From Microvelia longipes (taxonomy: Eukaryota; Arthropoda; Insecta; Hemiptera; Veliidae), in assembly GCA_018340805.1 (NCBI GenBank), contig JACMZG010001913.1:37948822-38012821 (forward strand): 64,000 nt of DNA, in the 5' to 3' direction. How positions within the stretch are numbered: the first letter of the stretch is position 1; every line of letters starts with the position of its first letter. Shown here piece by piece: positions 46,881-58,296 of the stretch. Under the pieces are notes generated by a model. It was not told the DNA's origin. It ran no database searches and saw only the letters and a program-made list of their open reading frames with translations. Both the position numbers and the translations under genes were made by a program.

Positions 46881-47128
46881 ATCGAAGAATCAGGTACCGT
46901 CGATACTTGCTGTTGGATATGAATATCCCTGGATCGGTTTCGGCATAACGCCATCATCAGCTGGCGGGGCAACACTCGAGCTTTCAACTAATAAATTTAT
47001 ATCAGTAAATAACTTTATTAGTTGAAAGCTCGAGTGTTGCCCCGCCTGCTGATGATGGCGTTATGCCGAAACCGGTCCAGGGATATTCATATCCAACAGC
47101 AAGTATCGACGGTAGCTGATTCTTCGAT
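46881..47128. mobile_element. Foldback with hammerhead-like core in both arms
   Basis: Arms of about 114 bp (46881-46994 and 47011-47128) are near-perfect reverse complements around a 16-nt spacer. Each arm contains the CTGATGATGGCGTTATGCCG block and ATATTCATATCC. Related single units lie at 27150 and 31318. No ORF; the small frame on the minus strand is a shadow. Confidence 0.8.
47045..47081 (+). ncRNA. Hammerhead-ribozyme-like motif, best preserved
   Basis: CTGATGA (47049-47055), one extra T, stem II GGC/GCC (47057-47059, 47065-47067) with a GTTAT loop, GAA (47068-47070), self-complementary ACCGGT as stem III (47071-47076), and C at the cleavage position 47077. CCTG before the core (47045-47048) pairs with CAGG after the cut (47078-47081) as stem I. 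This is the minimal type I layout known for Penelope-like elements. The opposite arm (46928-46965, minus) has ACCGAT, which breaks the stem III palindrome. Confidence 0.6.
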
Positions 47129-47459
47129 TAATATTATTTTATTTAAATAAAATAAACTTAAGTAAATAAAATAAATAAGTATGCATAAAATAAACTTAGT
47201 AAGTAAACCTTAAGTTTATTCATTTAAATTAAATTTTTAACTAAAGTATTTTATGTTAAATCTTTAGGGCATTTTCTTTTATCAAGATTTTAAACTATAT
47301 TAATAATAACTAATCCATAATATTAAAAGTTCTTTTAATCAATAAATTATTTTATTTTTAATATTTTATATCAAAATGTTTAACAGTTTTATTACTTATT
47401 CAAGTCATAAAAGTATAAAATAAGTATTCCATGGCTGTATGGTCCTAGTAGACCAATGC
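47129..47459. other. Noncoding, nothing recognised
   Basis: AT-rich. Confidence 0.35.
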
Positions 47460-47665
47460 CAAAAAAAAAAAAAAAAAATCTTTAGGGCCCTTTTGTACTT
47501 CTCTAGGGCCCTGATCAAGTATGTAAAGGGCCCGTTGAAATCCAGTCTCTCGTTTGTGACCTTTAAAGGTCCAGGTATGAAGAGTGGATGCCTTAAAGAA
47601 CCTAAATTTAAGTAACAACTTGAGAATATTTTGAAAGTACTTCAAAACATTTGTCCCTAGGCCCT
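47460..47665. other. A18 run followed by GGGCCC-bearing sequence
   Basis: After 18 A come three TTTAGGGCCC / CTAGGGCCC / AAGGGCCC blocks within 75 bp and a final CCTAGGCCC. Looks like a degenerate short tandem array of unknown origin. Not a convincing processed pseudogene: no coding remains found. Confidence 0.4.
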
Positions 47666-47869
47666 AACATAAAGTGTAAGCCTCCTATGACTCTTATGTA
47701 ATGAATATATCAAATATTAAGTATGTAAGTAATTTAAATTTTTTTTTCTTTAAGCTTATTTTTCTCAAACATTAACGCTCTCACCTTCAATGGTCAGTGT
47801 GGACGTCTATGCTATCATCGTTGTTCTCAACTAGATAAAAAAACATGAGGCCTTCAGAGCTTCCCGCCA

Positions 47870-48187
47870 TATTTAGTCAATCGCTAAAACCGGAACTAAT
47901 GCTCATAATAAATTGTAAACTTAATGTGTTAACATTACATATTAGCACAAATGCATAAATTTCAGCACAAACAAACCATTTTTTGAGGTTTTATGTTTTT
48001 TAAACTCTTGCTGAGTCATAATTGTATAAATTAATTAAATTAATTTATACAATTTATTAATAAATAATAGGTTTTTTGTACCAAGATTAATTTCAATCTA
48101 AGAAAGCCTTCGAAAGTAATCGTGTCCCATAGAAACGTCTAGGAAAAATAAATCTCGTACATACATACACACACAACACACACACAC

Positions 48188-48253
<66 letters not shown>

Positions 48254-48255
48254 AC
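47870..48255 (-). repeat. 5S-family-related fragment ending in (CA)n(TA)n
   Basis: Minus-order blocks AACTAATGCTCATAATAAAT, TTTTTTGTACCAAGATTAAT, AAGAAAGCCTTCGAAAGTAA, TCGTGTCCCATAGAAACGTC then CGTACATACATACACACAC and a TA tract to 48252. The small frame over the TA tract is a shadow. Confidence 0.6.
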
Positions 48256-48659
48256 CTGTCCCTATATTAACCTGTCCCTTGATGAACCCCTCTCCTACCT
48301 TCACCAGTCCCTCCACTAATGTTTCCTACCAAATTCCTTCCTCCTCTAACTGTACTTCTAGAAACGTGGTATATTGCCTTGAGTGTCGGCGATGTGATTG
48401 TTTCTACGTAGGGGAGACTTCAACTCCTTTAAACCTACGCATTAACAATCATAGAAACTCATGCTTGGACTTGAGGAGTGATCTACCCGTTTCAGTACAT
48501 GCTCGTTCCCATCAAACATCCTCTTTTAATGACCTCTACCAAGCTCGCGTTCTAAAAAAACTTCCTGAAGACACTCCTACTCCTATCCGCCGTAATTGGG
48601 AAATTGCCCATCAGCTTGTCCTCAAATCCCGACTCCCCCCTGGCATCAACAAACAGTAG
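48255..48659 (+). pseudogene. Penelope-like GIY-YIG endonuclease domain (5'-truncated ORF)
   Basis: The frame is open from the TA tract to a TAG at 48657. Counting from 48279, NVVYCLEC (29-36) and CDCFYVGET (39-47) are the modified GIY...YIG halves seen in Penelope-like proteins; conserved Cys 25, 36, 39 and the R/H of LRINNHR fit the zinc-binding variant of this family. The nuclease nicks target DNA for retrotransposition. No upstream start or RT exists, so it cannot be a complete protein, although this stretch itself has no internal stop. Confidence 0.85.
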
Positions 48660-49339
48660 TGTCTATCTTTTATTTTTATTATTTTATTTTATTAATTTTT
48701 TTTTATTTATTTATTTATTTTTATTTTTATTATTTAATATTTATTTATTTGTTATATCATTATTATTTCCTTATTTTATATATTTTATTTAATATCATTA
48801 TTATTTCCTTATTTATTTATATTTTATTTTAAATCTTCCTATTTTACTTACATAGCCTCCCTTTTTATTTTATTCTTCTTATTCCATACGTTTCACCATT
48901 TATTTCATTTAGTTATATTTCCTTCTTATATATTTTATTCATTTATTTATATTGTTTTCATATTTTTATTTTATATATATTTTTATTTCTTTGTATACTC
49001 TCTCCTTTTTCACCTCACTCCCTCTTTCAGCTTCTCATTATATATTTTTAATTTTCCCTCTCTATTTATTTTATTTTTTCCTGTCTTTTTATTTTGATAT
49101 TTCCCTTGTATTTATTTTGTACGAATGATATTTTTGAATATGTCTTTATGACGGTTACGTGGTGTGAAATTAATGTATGATCGTATAGAGTGTTTTCGAG
49201 CAAGTCTATTCCTGTACATGTCCGGTACCGTGCTATATAGTATACCTCCTTCCCATTGGTCCAACCCCACCCCTCTTAATACCCCTCCTAATCCATTTTC
49301 CTGTAGATCCTATCTCATCTTTACCGTTCAGTCTCTCTT

Positions 49340-49376
49340 CGTCTGTGGAAGAACTTTAACAGTTCGAAACGTTACG
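49340..49376 (+). ncRNA. Hammerhead-like motif at the Penelope-like 3' end
   Basis: CTGTGGA (49343-49349), one extra A, stem II GAAC/GTTC (49351-49354, 49362-49365), GAA, self-complementary ACGT (49369-49372), then T. Flanking CGT (49340-49342) and ACG (49374-49376) pair as stem I. The core has U where CUGANGA needs A, so this copy may be inactive. Confidence 0.5.
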
Positions 49377-49424
49377 TTTTTATTGTAAGTTTTCTTAATG
49401 TTTCTATATTTTCTTATAATTAAG

Positions 49425-49429
<5 letters not shown>

Positions 49430-49506
<77 letters not shown>

Positions 49507-49523
49507 TATATATACATATACAT
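49430..49523. repeat. (TA)n microsatellite
   Basis: TA run with a few interruptions, ending in CATATACATATG. Confidence 0.9.
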
Positions 49524-50589
49524 ATGAGTAAGTCCCAAAAAATTCTCCTATGTAAAATTGTCCTTTTCATGTAAAAATAATCATAATCATAAATAATATA
49601 ATTACGTTAATAAATAATATAAATACATTAAGCATATTGAAACTTAAAGGAAAGTACTACTATATAACACATATTTTTAATACAGAAATTTCGTCACCAT
49701 TCAGAACACATAATTCCTCTTACAATATAGTTATAATTAGTGTAAAGTATTTAGTCATCTCTTGACATTGGATGGTTAATGGGATTAACTGGAAAAATTA
49801 GCAGAAAGCTATTGTTAAATAACTGGGACTAGTTGAGAATTCCCAAACGAATTTAACTTAATTTCAATCAATAAGGTGATTTCAATTTTCCTCAGGACAA
49901 AGTAAAGCGAGTCTAACGAGCGTAGAGAATTTGATATGATAAGGAAAATTAGCGAGCTACACCGCACCCCGAACATTACTCAATCAATAAGCGAATAGAG
50001 ATAATTTTATGCAACATTTGAATTTTATAATTGTATTGAAAATTAAAATCAAATATCTTACTAATCAATTTAATTTTGAAAAGTCCGTTTTCCTCAATAA
50101 AATTTTCTATCCTTCTTTAGTTGAAAATTTACCTTTTCCTTGTTTAACATGATTTCTTAGAAATTATTTGACTTTTGACAAGAGTAATTGTCTCTAGAAT
50201 GTATTAGTCGAGTATTTTGGACAATTCGTTGAATCCTTAATCCTTGTCTCCTTTGACAAGAATAAATATTCGTTTTAGAGAATCCTTCTTTTAATGATTT
50301 CATCAGAATCAAATAATTAAAATCGAAAATGAGTCACTACGCTCAAGATTGGTATTCTTAAAACTTAAATATAATTACACTATCGACTATGTCATGTACC
50401 GTAGAAATAAATGAAAATAAATTGAATGCAGCACAAAAATTTTTAAGTGAGATCTTATCTATAAGATTAAGTGAGATGTAAACGTTTTATAAGTATCTAT
50501 GATTATAAGCTAAATTTAAAAATTACTAAATGTTTATTGTATGAGTGCAACACGTATACCTAACAATAATACGCTGTCTTATTAAATTT
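49524..50589. other. Noncoding with two repeat pieces
   Basis: 49725-49860 repeats 45035-45160. 49905-49980 (AAAGTAAAGCGAGTCTAACG, then GCGAGCTACACCGCACCCCG) resembles the tail of the 5S family. The rest is AT-rich without features. Confidence 0.45.
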
Positions 50590-51165
50590 GAGCGACACAT
50601 ACATAAGCCATAATAAGTGTAATTGACGCTTATAGCCATAAACTAGACACATACATAAGTCTCATTAAGTGTGTACTACACGTATAACCATATTCATTAA
50701 GTATGTGTGACACATATAAACATAAACAAGACATATACATAAGTCTCATTAAGTGTGTACTACACGTATAACCATATTCATTAAGTATGTGTGATACATA
50801 TAAACATAAACAAGACACATACATAAGTCTCATTAAGTGTGTACTACACGTATAACCATATTCATTAAATTGTGTGACACATATAACATAAAAGACATAT
50901 ACATAAGTCTTATTAATTGTGCTTGGAACGTATAACCATAAAGAAAACACATTCGTACTTCTCATTAATTGTATAGAGAACGTATAACCATAAACAAGAC
51001 ACATCCATAAGTATCATCAAGTGTGTACTACACGTGTAACCATAAACAAGACACATCCATAAGTATCATCAAGTGTGTACTACACGTGTAACCATAAAGA
51101 CACATCTATAAGTATCTCAAGTGTGTACTACACGTGTAAATAACAATACACACATAAGTCTAATT
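50590..51165. repeat. Tandem repeat, about 54-bp unit with 108-bp period
   Basis: CATAAGTCTCATTAAGTGTG then TACTACACGTATAACCATA alternates with AAACAAGACACATACATAAG and a TTCATTAAGTATGTGTGACA variant. About ten units. The 124-codon frame on the minus strand is its translation, not a gene. Confidence 0.9.
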
Positions 51166-51759
51166 ACGTACTTTAATTACTCCTAAGTGATTTATTTATT
51201 AATTTTAGAATATAAACCATATTTATCTAATTTTAATTAAATATTTTCATACTTTCAACTAACTTTATTCAAGAATGTTTTATCAATAAGAGTAAATGAT
51301 GAGATTTATTTCCCTTAAAAAATTAGAGATAATTTAACTAAAGTATGCATAAAATTTAAAGCTAATAAATTTATTAGGCAGAGACCTTTTTATTCTTTTT
51401 AATTAAAATTGGCGTTTTATTAAACTTTTAATAAAGCTGTATAAGAGAAAAAATATCAATAAAGTCACTCACTCTTACGTGCAAACAAGAATAAGAGACG
51501 AAATTTTCTTTTAGGCCATTCAATAAATCATTATAAACGAATAAATAATTCTGGCGTAGAGATCCCGCAAGCCAAGCGAATTTTCTTTGAAATTCGGTCT
51601 CTTTTAACCACCATTACATTTTTTTGACATTTTGGTCAACTTAAAATAGTCGTATCGACTCCGGACCAGTTTTATTTGATTCAGCCATATGACCTTTTTT
51701 ATGCTAAAAAAGTTATCCTTGAATTTTGCTGTTTTTTAAAAAAATTGCAGACTTAGCAA
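51166..51759. other. Noncoding, nothing recognised
   Basis: AT-rich; a short AAGCGAATTTTCTTTGAAAT at about 51576 recalls the CAAAGGAAAT family. Confidence 0.4.
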
Positions 51760-51904
51760 ACAAGGTTAATGACGTCACAACAATCTGGTTCCGTGTTTTT
51801 CCAAAAAATCGTGTTGATTTTTGTACCATGTTTGATTAAAAAAAGAGAGTTTGAGTGCTTACAGAAATCTGATAGAAATACATACACACACATACATACA
51901 TATA

Positions 51905-51936
<32 letters not shown>
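51760..51936 (-). repeat. 5S-family-related fragment and (CA)n(TA)n tail, interrupted by the LTR element
   Basis: GGTTAATGACGTCACAACAA, GATTTTTGTACCATGTTTGA, then ACACACACATACATACATA and TA repeats up to 51936, where the LTR element begins. The TA tract resumes at 58840. Confidence 0.7.
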
Positions 51937-52477
51937 TGTAACTTGACGCATTCTATCTCAAGAAACGTACAAGTATAAGAATTTAAGGTAGCAGGTTTTA
52001 AGACGAATAAATTGGATCTAATAAAACAATTTATAAGTTTCATACATATAATAAAATTATCATAAAAGAATAACTTATAACTAAATAATAAAAATATGTC
52101 GACTCATCCACTGGTGTTCCGTTGTCCAGAGTAGCTGCTATAGCGCATGAGTACAGAGGTGTCGGATTAAGTTAAATGAAGTCGAGTAGTTTGAGAAAGT
52201 TCTAATAATATTGCGCGAACACGACGCAACACGTAAATAAGAGTTATTATGAGGCCTCACGATACCCGGGTATTCAATGTGCGTAAATTATGCGTAATGT
52301 ACAATTAAAGATGTTTATGCAATAATTACTCCAAGAAGGCCGGAGTGTACCTAAAATCCATTATCTCAATCTCGTGAGAGCTCAGTATCAAGATCCTTCT
52401 ATACACCTGCGCACATGCGCATAGTCACGGGAATGTACCGCATACGCCATGACTAGCACTACATACTATACGCTACA
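51937..52477 (-). repeat. 3' LTR (541 bp)
   Basis: Plus-strand ends TGTAACTTGACG...CGCTACA. Compared with the other LTR: one A fewer in an A run near 52094, one T fewer near 52192, and G for A near 52428. Confidence 0.95.
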
Positions 52478-53021
52478 TAGCCCCGCCTGGTCAGCAGCAT
52501 TTTGACCAAGATAAATGTGGGAGGGATAAGTGCTTAGCAAAAAATCTGATGACCATAGAAGAATATATTCATTTATAATATGCAATACAGCATATGCAAG
52601 ATATCCAGGACGGGACACCAAGCTGCATTAACCTTCAAGATACGGGCCCTGGTGAATATGCACCAACAAAGTTCATGAATAACTTTAAGATGAGTAGTAA
52701 TGACGAGTTCGATAAAAATAAATTTAACCTTTCAAGATAGTTCACGAAACAATAATAAACGAAAATTATAAACTACATAACTAAGAGATAAAAAAAATAA
52801 ACTAAGAGTTCAATGATTACATTGAAAACAAATAATCTTCAATATCAAACAACAAAATCAAATTAAATTATCTCAAATAGTACATATTATAAAACTATGC
52901 TATTCAATTTAAAAAACAAAAAATTAACTTGACAAAATAATATAATCTTCATTAATAACATAAATAACATTTATCTTCAGAAATTATACAAATGTATTTT
53001 TAAGTTAAGTCTTTAAATTCA
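52478..53021 (-). other. Internal noncoding tail of the LTR element
   Basis: Minus strand ends AGGCGGGGCTA beside the LTR, a short purine-rich stretch that may serve as polypurine tract. No ORF; AT-rich. Confidence 0.55.
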
Positions 53022-54370
53022 TCAAGAAAATAAACAAAATAAGATGGAAAAATTAACTCTCTTGGTCAAATATAAAATAAGAAAAAGTAATCTACAATTA
53101 ATTAATTTTAATGGGCTCAATATAAGCCTTAATTTTAGATACATGATTCCCTTACTTCTTTCAGTAAGCTCGTCTTCTAATTCATAAGAATCAAAACCAA
53201 TGATACGTTTAATTATATAGGGACCTTGATAGAGGGCAAATAGCTTCGCTACTTCCTTATCTTCGCTACTAGAGACGTTTAAGGCCCTTACCAATACTTT
53301 ATCTCCTACCTTAAATTTAGCAAAATATTTTTCTTTTCCTAATTGACGCTTTTTATTACGTTCGCCCCTCTTTTTCATAGATTGTTTTGCCTCGTTAAGA
53401 CTTAAGTAATAATCTTTATCTTCACGTTCATCAGGAATCCAACGGTACCAAAATCGCGACGGTTTTTGACCTAATTGGATTTCAATGGGGGTGTAACCGG
53501 TCGCTTCGTTCGTAACTTCGTTTAAACATTTTTCAATATGAGGGACCCAATTGGCCCATTGATTATGGTGGTCTCTAGTAAGAGTGCGTAGTAATCTACC
53601 TATCTCTCTATTGTATCTTTCAACGGGGTTAGCTTCAGGATGACGTATACTCGTAAAAGATAATTTTATTCCTTCATCCTTAAGTTTATTTTTCCAAATC
53701 TTGGCAGTGAACTGAGTACCCTGATCGCAAAGTATATGTTCCATTTTACCGAATTGGGCTATATATTCATCGAAGGTTTTTTTAATCACAATACTCGCAG
53801 TGGCTTTTCTAACGGGATATATTTTTTATAAATTTGCTAAACACGTCTAAAAGCACGAGCGCATATTTTACCCCGTATATCGATGGTACGAGAGGACCAA
53901 AAAAATCCATACTTACCAATTCACCAACTTTACTCGGTATAATATTTTGGTAAGGGGCCATATTGTAAGCATTAGGATATTTACATCTCTGACAAGTATC
54001 GCAAGAAGTAATGATGCGCTTTAGGAACGATAACAATTTAGGAATGTAAAACGACTCACCAAGTATTTTATAACATTTTTGTATACCCGCATGCCCGTAA
54101 ATTTCGTGACAGGACCAGATTACAGGTTCAATTATTTTTTCAGGCAAGCACGCTTTCCATATATTATTGTGTTTAGTGTAAGATATTATTTATAATCTTA
54201 TATTTCTCATCCAGGAATCCGTTTTTAATTTCTTTAAGTTTAATTAATAACTTAGGATCTTCCTCTTGCAATTTATTTAATTTTTGAAATTGTTTTATAA
54301 TTTCATTACTAGGGTTTATAAGCAGAGGTTTGGCAATAGTGAATTCGGTATTTTTGACATACGTACTCAT
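53022..54370 (-). pseudogene. Integrase region of Pol, frame-broken
   Basis: Three consecutive frames. 54370-54173 is the linker after RNase H. 54147-53809 has the HHCC zinc domain (H14, H19, C49, C52) and the first catalytic Asp (D81 in SMDFFGPL). 53789-53022 has CDQGTQF (D22) and HPEANPVERYNRE (E58), the correct D-35-E spacing, then LYQGPYIIKRI, the GPY/F module typical of Ty3/gypsy integrases. The break near 53822 is at a T6 run. The last residues appear out of frame relative to a usual C-terminus. Confidence 0.9.
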
Positions 54371-55961
54371 GTTAGAATCGTGCCCGGGGGGTACCTAGAT
54401 AAAGAATCCGCGATAGTATTATACTTACCCGGAATGTATTTAATTTCAAGTTCATACTCCTGCAGCGCTATAACCCAACGGGAAAGCCGGGAATTAGTTA
54501 ATTTGCAGCTTCTCAGGAATGTCAGTGCTTTATGATCAGTGAGCAGAATAACCTTGGCATTCCATATGTAAAAACGAAATTTACTTACCGAATAAATGAT
54601 ACTTAACAGTTCCTTTTCCGTAGTACAATATCTTAATTCCGGTCCTTTTAATGTACGGTTAGCAAGACTTACAATATCATAATCGTCCTCATTATTCTTT
54701 TGTAGTAACGCTCCTCCTATAGCGTAATCTGAGCTATCACATACCATGTAGTACGGTTGGTGAACTAAAGGAAATTTCAAGACTACAGTATCAATAAATA
54801 ACTTTTTTAAGTCATTAAATTGTTTTTCTTGATCGGGACCCCATTCCCACTTAGATCCTTTTTTAATAAGTGTAAGCAAGGGGTAAATGTGGTCACTAAA
54901 TTTTTTAACAAATTTTGAATTAAAATTTATCAATCCCAGAAATGATTGTAAATCCTTACGGTTTTTTGGGGATGGAAATTCCACGATAGCTCGAATTTTT
55001 TGTTTTTGAGGTTTGATCCCGATTTTTGAAATATGAAAACCTAAGAAATTTATACTGGCTTTAACAAATTTGCATTTATCTCTATTTAAAGTAATTCCCG
55101 CGTCACTAAGTTTTTTAAGTACCAGTTTCAGAACTCGAAAATGCTCTTCTATAGTACTTTTTGTCATCACCAGTACGTCATCAACAAACGCCTTAACATA
55201 TTCTTCTAAACCGACAAGTATAGGATTTAAACTTTTAATTAATGCCGCTTGGGCCGTTTTTAAACCGAAAGGCGTTACTTTATATCTATACGTATGACCT
55301 TCGTACGTAAACGCAACATATTTCTGACTGTTTTCGCCTAATGCTACATGCCAAAAACTACTTGTCACATCGAGGCTAGTAAAATGGCACACGTTACCAC
55401 ACTGAGCAATTAAAGTTTCTATAGGAGGGGGGCATTCATATTCAGGGCGTACATTTTTATTTAATTTACGTAAATCTAAGCAGATACGTACTTCATTATT
55501 TTTCTTTAACACTGGAATCATAGGGCTAATATATTCGCTAGTTCCCTCCTCGATAACCTTACATTCGATCATTCTATCGATTTCTTTACGAACCTTATCG
55601 CGTAGTCGAAGAGGTATAGGGTATGATTTTCACAAAACGGGGTTTTATCGGTGAGTTCAATGTGATGAACATAATTTTTTATTCTTCCCGGTCTATGACT
55701 AAAAACAAAGTGAAATTCATCAAGTATAGATTTTAATTGGCTTTGCTGTTCAGCAGTCATGATCACATTTTCTTCCTCCTCATCATCATTTAACTCACCC
55801 ATAACACTCTGAATCTTTCTCAAATCAGCATGCATACAAATATTTTCTATAAGAACAGAATTTTCCTCAAAATTTATTTTTTCAAGAATATTCTTGTAAT
55901 AAAATGATATATACTTATTTTTTAAATCAATACGAGCACCGATCTTATATAATAGTTCCAC
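54367..55961 (-). pseudogene. Reverse transcriptase and RNase H of Pol, one frame break
   Basis: 55961-55569 holds the segment between protease and RT. 55572-54367 (401 codons) holds LDLRKLN, TSLDVTSSFW (D68), TPFGL, the FVDD active site at 129-132 and NFLGFHIS. RNase H follows with D279 (CDSSD), E321 (TEKE), D346 (TDHK) and D389 (IADSLSR). The main part is intact as an ORF. The frame changes upstream at about 55600-55620, and downstream at the G6 run 54386-54391. Confidence 0.95.
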
Positions 55962-56016
55962 ACCGATAATAACTTCTTGTATAAGATCAGGGATGACTAA
56001 ACATGCTGATTCAGCA

Positions 56017-56340
56017 CTATAAGAACCTAATTTTAAACTGTAAGTACGCCTGCTCTTTTATGATTTTCGATCTACTGCCTGTCACTCCAACTATTTTAGT
56101 GTTTGATAAAGGCAGGGTTAATAACTTTTTGCCGTATTTCTGGCGCAAAAAATCAAAGAATTGTTGAGATATACATGTTACTTCACTGCCTGTATCGACT
56201 AGAGCAGATACCTTAATAGATTCTATATAAATTTTGATAACAGGACAAAATACTTTTTTGTCCTGGGACATCTCTTTATTGTCTTCAGACAGTAAATATT
56301 CTCTTGGGTGTTCCCAGTCTTCATCGGAATATTGATGCAT
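56017..56340 (-). pseudogene. Retroviral-type aspartic protease of the LTR element
   Basis: SALVDTGSEVTCIS (Asp 49 counted from 56340) is the active-site loop of a single-domain aspartic protease that acts as a dimer. The coding stretch continues upstream of 56340 in the same frame to about 56440, joined to Gag through a frame change near 56440-56530. The end at 56017 is another frame break. Confidence 0.85.
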
Positions 56341-56526
56341 CAGGGTACATACTCTTGTTACTTTTGGAGTACGCCCTTGGTTTTCATGGCAAATATACGT
56401 TGCACTACCGCCATGAGAATTCAGTGCAACCCTTTCTAGTTTTCCGAATCCTCTAAAGCTTCAACATCATCAATTTCATTTATTTCTTGCTCTGGATTAT
56501 CTCCAAACGATTCATTCTCTTCACAC

Positions 56527-58037
56527 TTAATAGTTCTTATTAGCTTTTCGATACGTATTGTTTTTCTCCTTCTCATTTATTCCTTTCGCAGGCGTCTTGT
56601 CTTCGTTTAAGTTATTATTATTAGTATATCTTCTTGGATTTTTATTATCTTTAAAATTATGTGTTGGTTTGTTATCGTCTTTTCTCTTTGTATGTCTATC
56701 GTCTAATACCCTTAAAATATCAAGAAATGTTTTTACTTCTGTGGTACGACCACATAAATATATATTTCCAACATCATGATCGAAGTGGTTCACTAGGTTT
56801 TCTATTATTTCTTCGTCTGTCATCTTTGGTATCAATTCTCTGGCACTGCTAATTTTTTTTAACGCATATTCCTCTCTAGTGGCCCCCTTAGTCTCGTCGT
56901 AGCGACCATTCATTAAATTTTGAGCTATTTTTCGTTGAGCTACTTTATCCCAGTATCGATTTAAAAATTCTTTTTTAAAAATTTCAAACGTTTTTATATT
57001 TTCCGACATAACGTTCCACCAATGCCCCGCCATACCAGTAAGGGCTTGGGAATAAAACGTATTTTTTCTTTCTCTAAAATTATGTTTAAAACGAAAAATT
57101 CCTCTAAATTTTTTAAAAATATTGGTGCTATTTTATCTTTATTACTATTTCCACTAAATTTAGGTAAGGTCACCTCCGGATAAACCTGGTTTAACGCAGT
57201 GCTGCGAGCAACTGCCCCGCCGCTACTTAAGGTACATATACGGTCTACAACTCCCGCTAAATTGTTTTCAATATTCGATACGTTTGTCTCGATTTTATTC
57301 TGTCTCTCGGTTAAAATTTCTACACTGCTTTTTACATCTAAAATTTTCTGTTCATTATCTTTTATCTCGTTACCTACTTTGTCTAAATCTTGTATCATAC
57401 TACCGAATTTATCAATCACTTCCATTCTTAAGTGTTCAATACCTTGAACATTATCATTATTCTTTAATCTAAGTTCCTTAGCCGTGTTTTCCAGATCATT
57501 TTCCACTTTTTCTATACGATTAGTATGAATTTGTAACGAAGCCTCAATGCCTAGTTTAAGTTGCTTTAGAGTGTCTAGGTCGTTTTTTGAAAATTATCAA
57601 CATCCGCACGAAACTTGTTTTGATTCGAAAAAAAAATCACTTAACTTTGATGTCATAAGTTCATCAAATTCTTTTAAAGTAATCGTTTTATCTGATTTCT
57701 TCGTGTCCCCGCCGTTACCGTTTTTATTATCACCTTCCTTACTTCCTCCAGCGGTTCCACTATCTCTATTTCCACTGTATCCACTATCTTTTTTACCTTC
57801 CAATCTGACAGAGCTACCACCATCCTTATTTCCACCAGCATCAGTACTTTTCTTAGACTCGCTATCGTTTTTTCCTCCTACATTACTGGCAATCCCAGTT
57901 TCCTTACCGACACCAGACTTAATATTCTTTTGATTTCCGTTTCCTGTCATTTTGTTCTCACTTATATTATCACTAGGAAGCTTATTTGTTTGTTTTTTTC
58001 GTACAGACACACGCCAGTCACTCTCCTCAACACTCAT
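56527..58037 (-). pseudogene. Gag region, several frame breaks
   Basis: 58037-57597 starts MSVEESDW and is rich in Gly, Ser, Lys and Asn. A coiled-coil-like part (57506-57100) follows with LDKVGNEIKDNEQKILDVKS-type heptads. 57033-56527 has MAGHWWNVM and ARELIPKMTDEEIIENLVNH, resembling the capsid region of Ty3/gypsy Gag. No CCHC zinc knuckle was found in the basic C-terminal part. Breaks fall near a T9 run (about 57628), an A6 run (about 57582) and near 57050. Open frames on the opposite strand are shadows. Confidence 0.8.
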
Positions 58038-58278
58038 AACTTGCTATATACCATGCTTTGCATATAATATATATACACAAAAAAAATCACAATATATCCT
58101 ACATCCAATACAAGATTAATCCTATAAATATAATATTATTTAAGTAAAGAAATGTATGAAATTTATAACTAAAAAAATTATATATATGCTTGTATATGCA
58201 AGAATAACAAGCTCACTGTGAACATAGAATCACAGATATTTGACAATGATAAGCGAACCAAATTCCAATTTATTCGCC

Positions 58279-58296
58279 CCGCCAGTTGGACGCCAA
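58279..58296 (-). other. Primer binding site of the LTR element
   Basis: Directly after the 5' LTR the minus strand reads TTGGCGTCCAACTGGCGG. TGGCGTCCAAC is close to the tRNA-Lys-type primer site TGGCGCCCAAC used by many insect elements. The exact tRNA is inferred. Confidence 0.65.

Larger units (their letters stand above)
48255..49425 (+). mobile_element. Penelope-like element, 5'-truncated 3' end
   Basis: A GIY-YIG coding end is followed by about 700 nt of T-rich 3' sequence and a hammerhead-like motif at 49340-49376, just before another (TA)n tract. This is the order expected for the 3' part of a Penelope-like element, which joins a reverse transcriptase to a C-terminal GIY-YIG endonuclease. 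The RT part is absent: the element begins abruptly at the (TA)n tract. Confidence 0.8.

Noticed and set aside
48098..48316. Open frames across (TA)n tracts such as this one, 12968-13171 and 51753-52043
   Set aside because: Long YIYIYIY or IYIYI runs are translated TA repeats.
48596..48832. Tyr/Phe/Ile-rich open frames after the GIY-YIG stop
   Set aside because: Translations of T-rich low-complexity 3' sequence of the Penelope-like element.
50630..51004. 124-codon open frame on the minus strand
   Set aside because: It is the translation of the 54/108-bp tandem array; the protein is itself a simple repeat.
57547..57933. 128-codon open frame on the plus strand, and smaller ones at 56558 and 57199
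   Set aside because: Antisense shadows of Gag; composition follows the sense codons.
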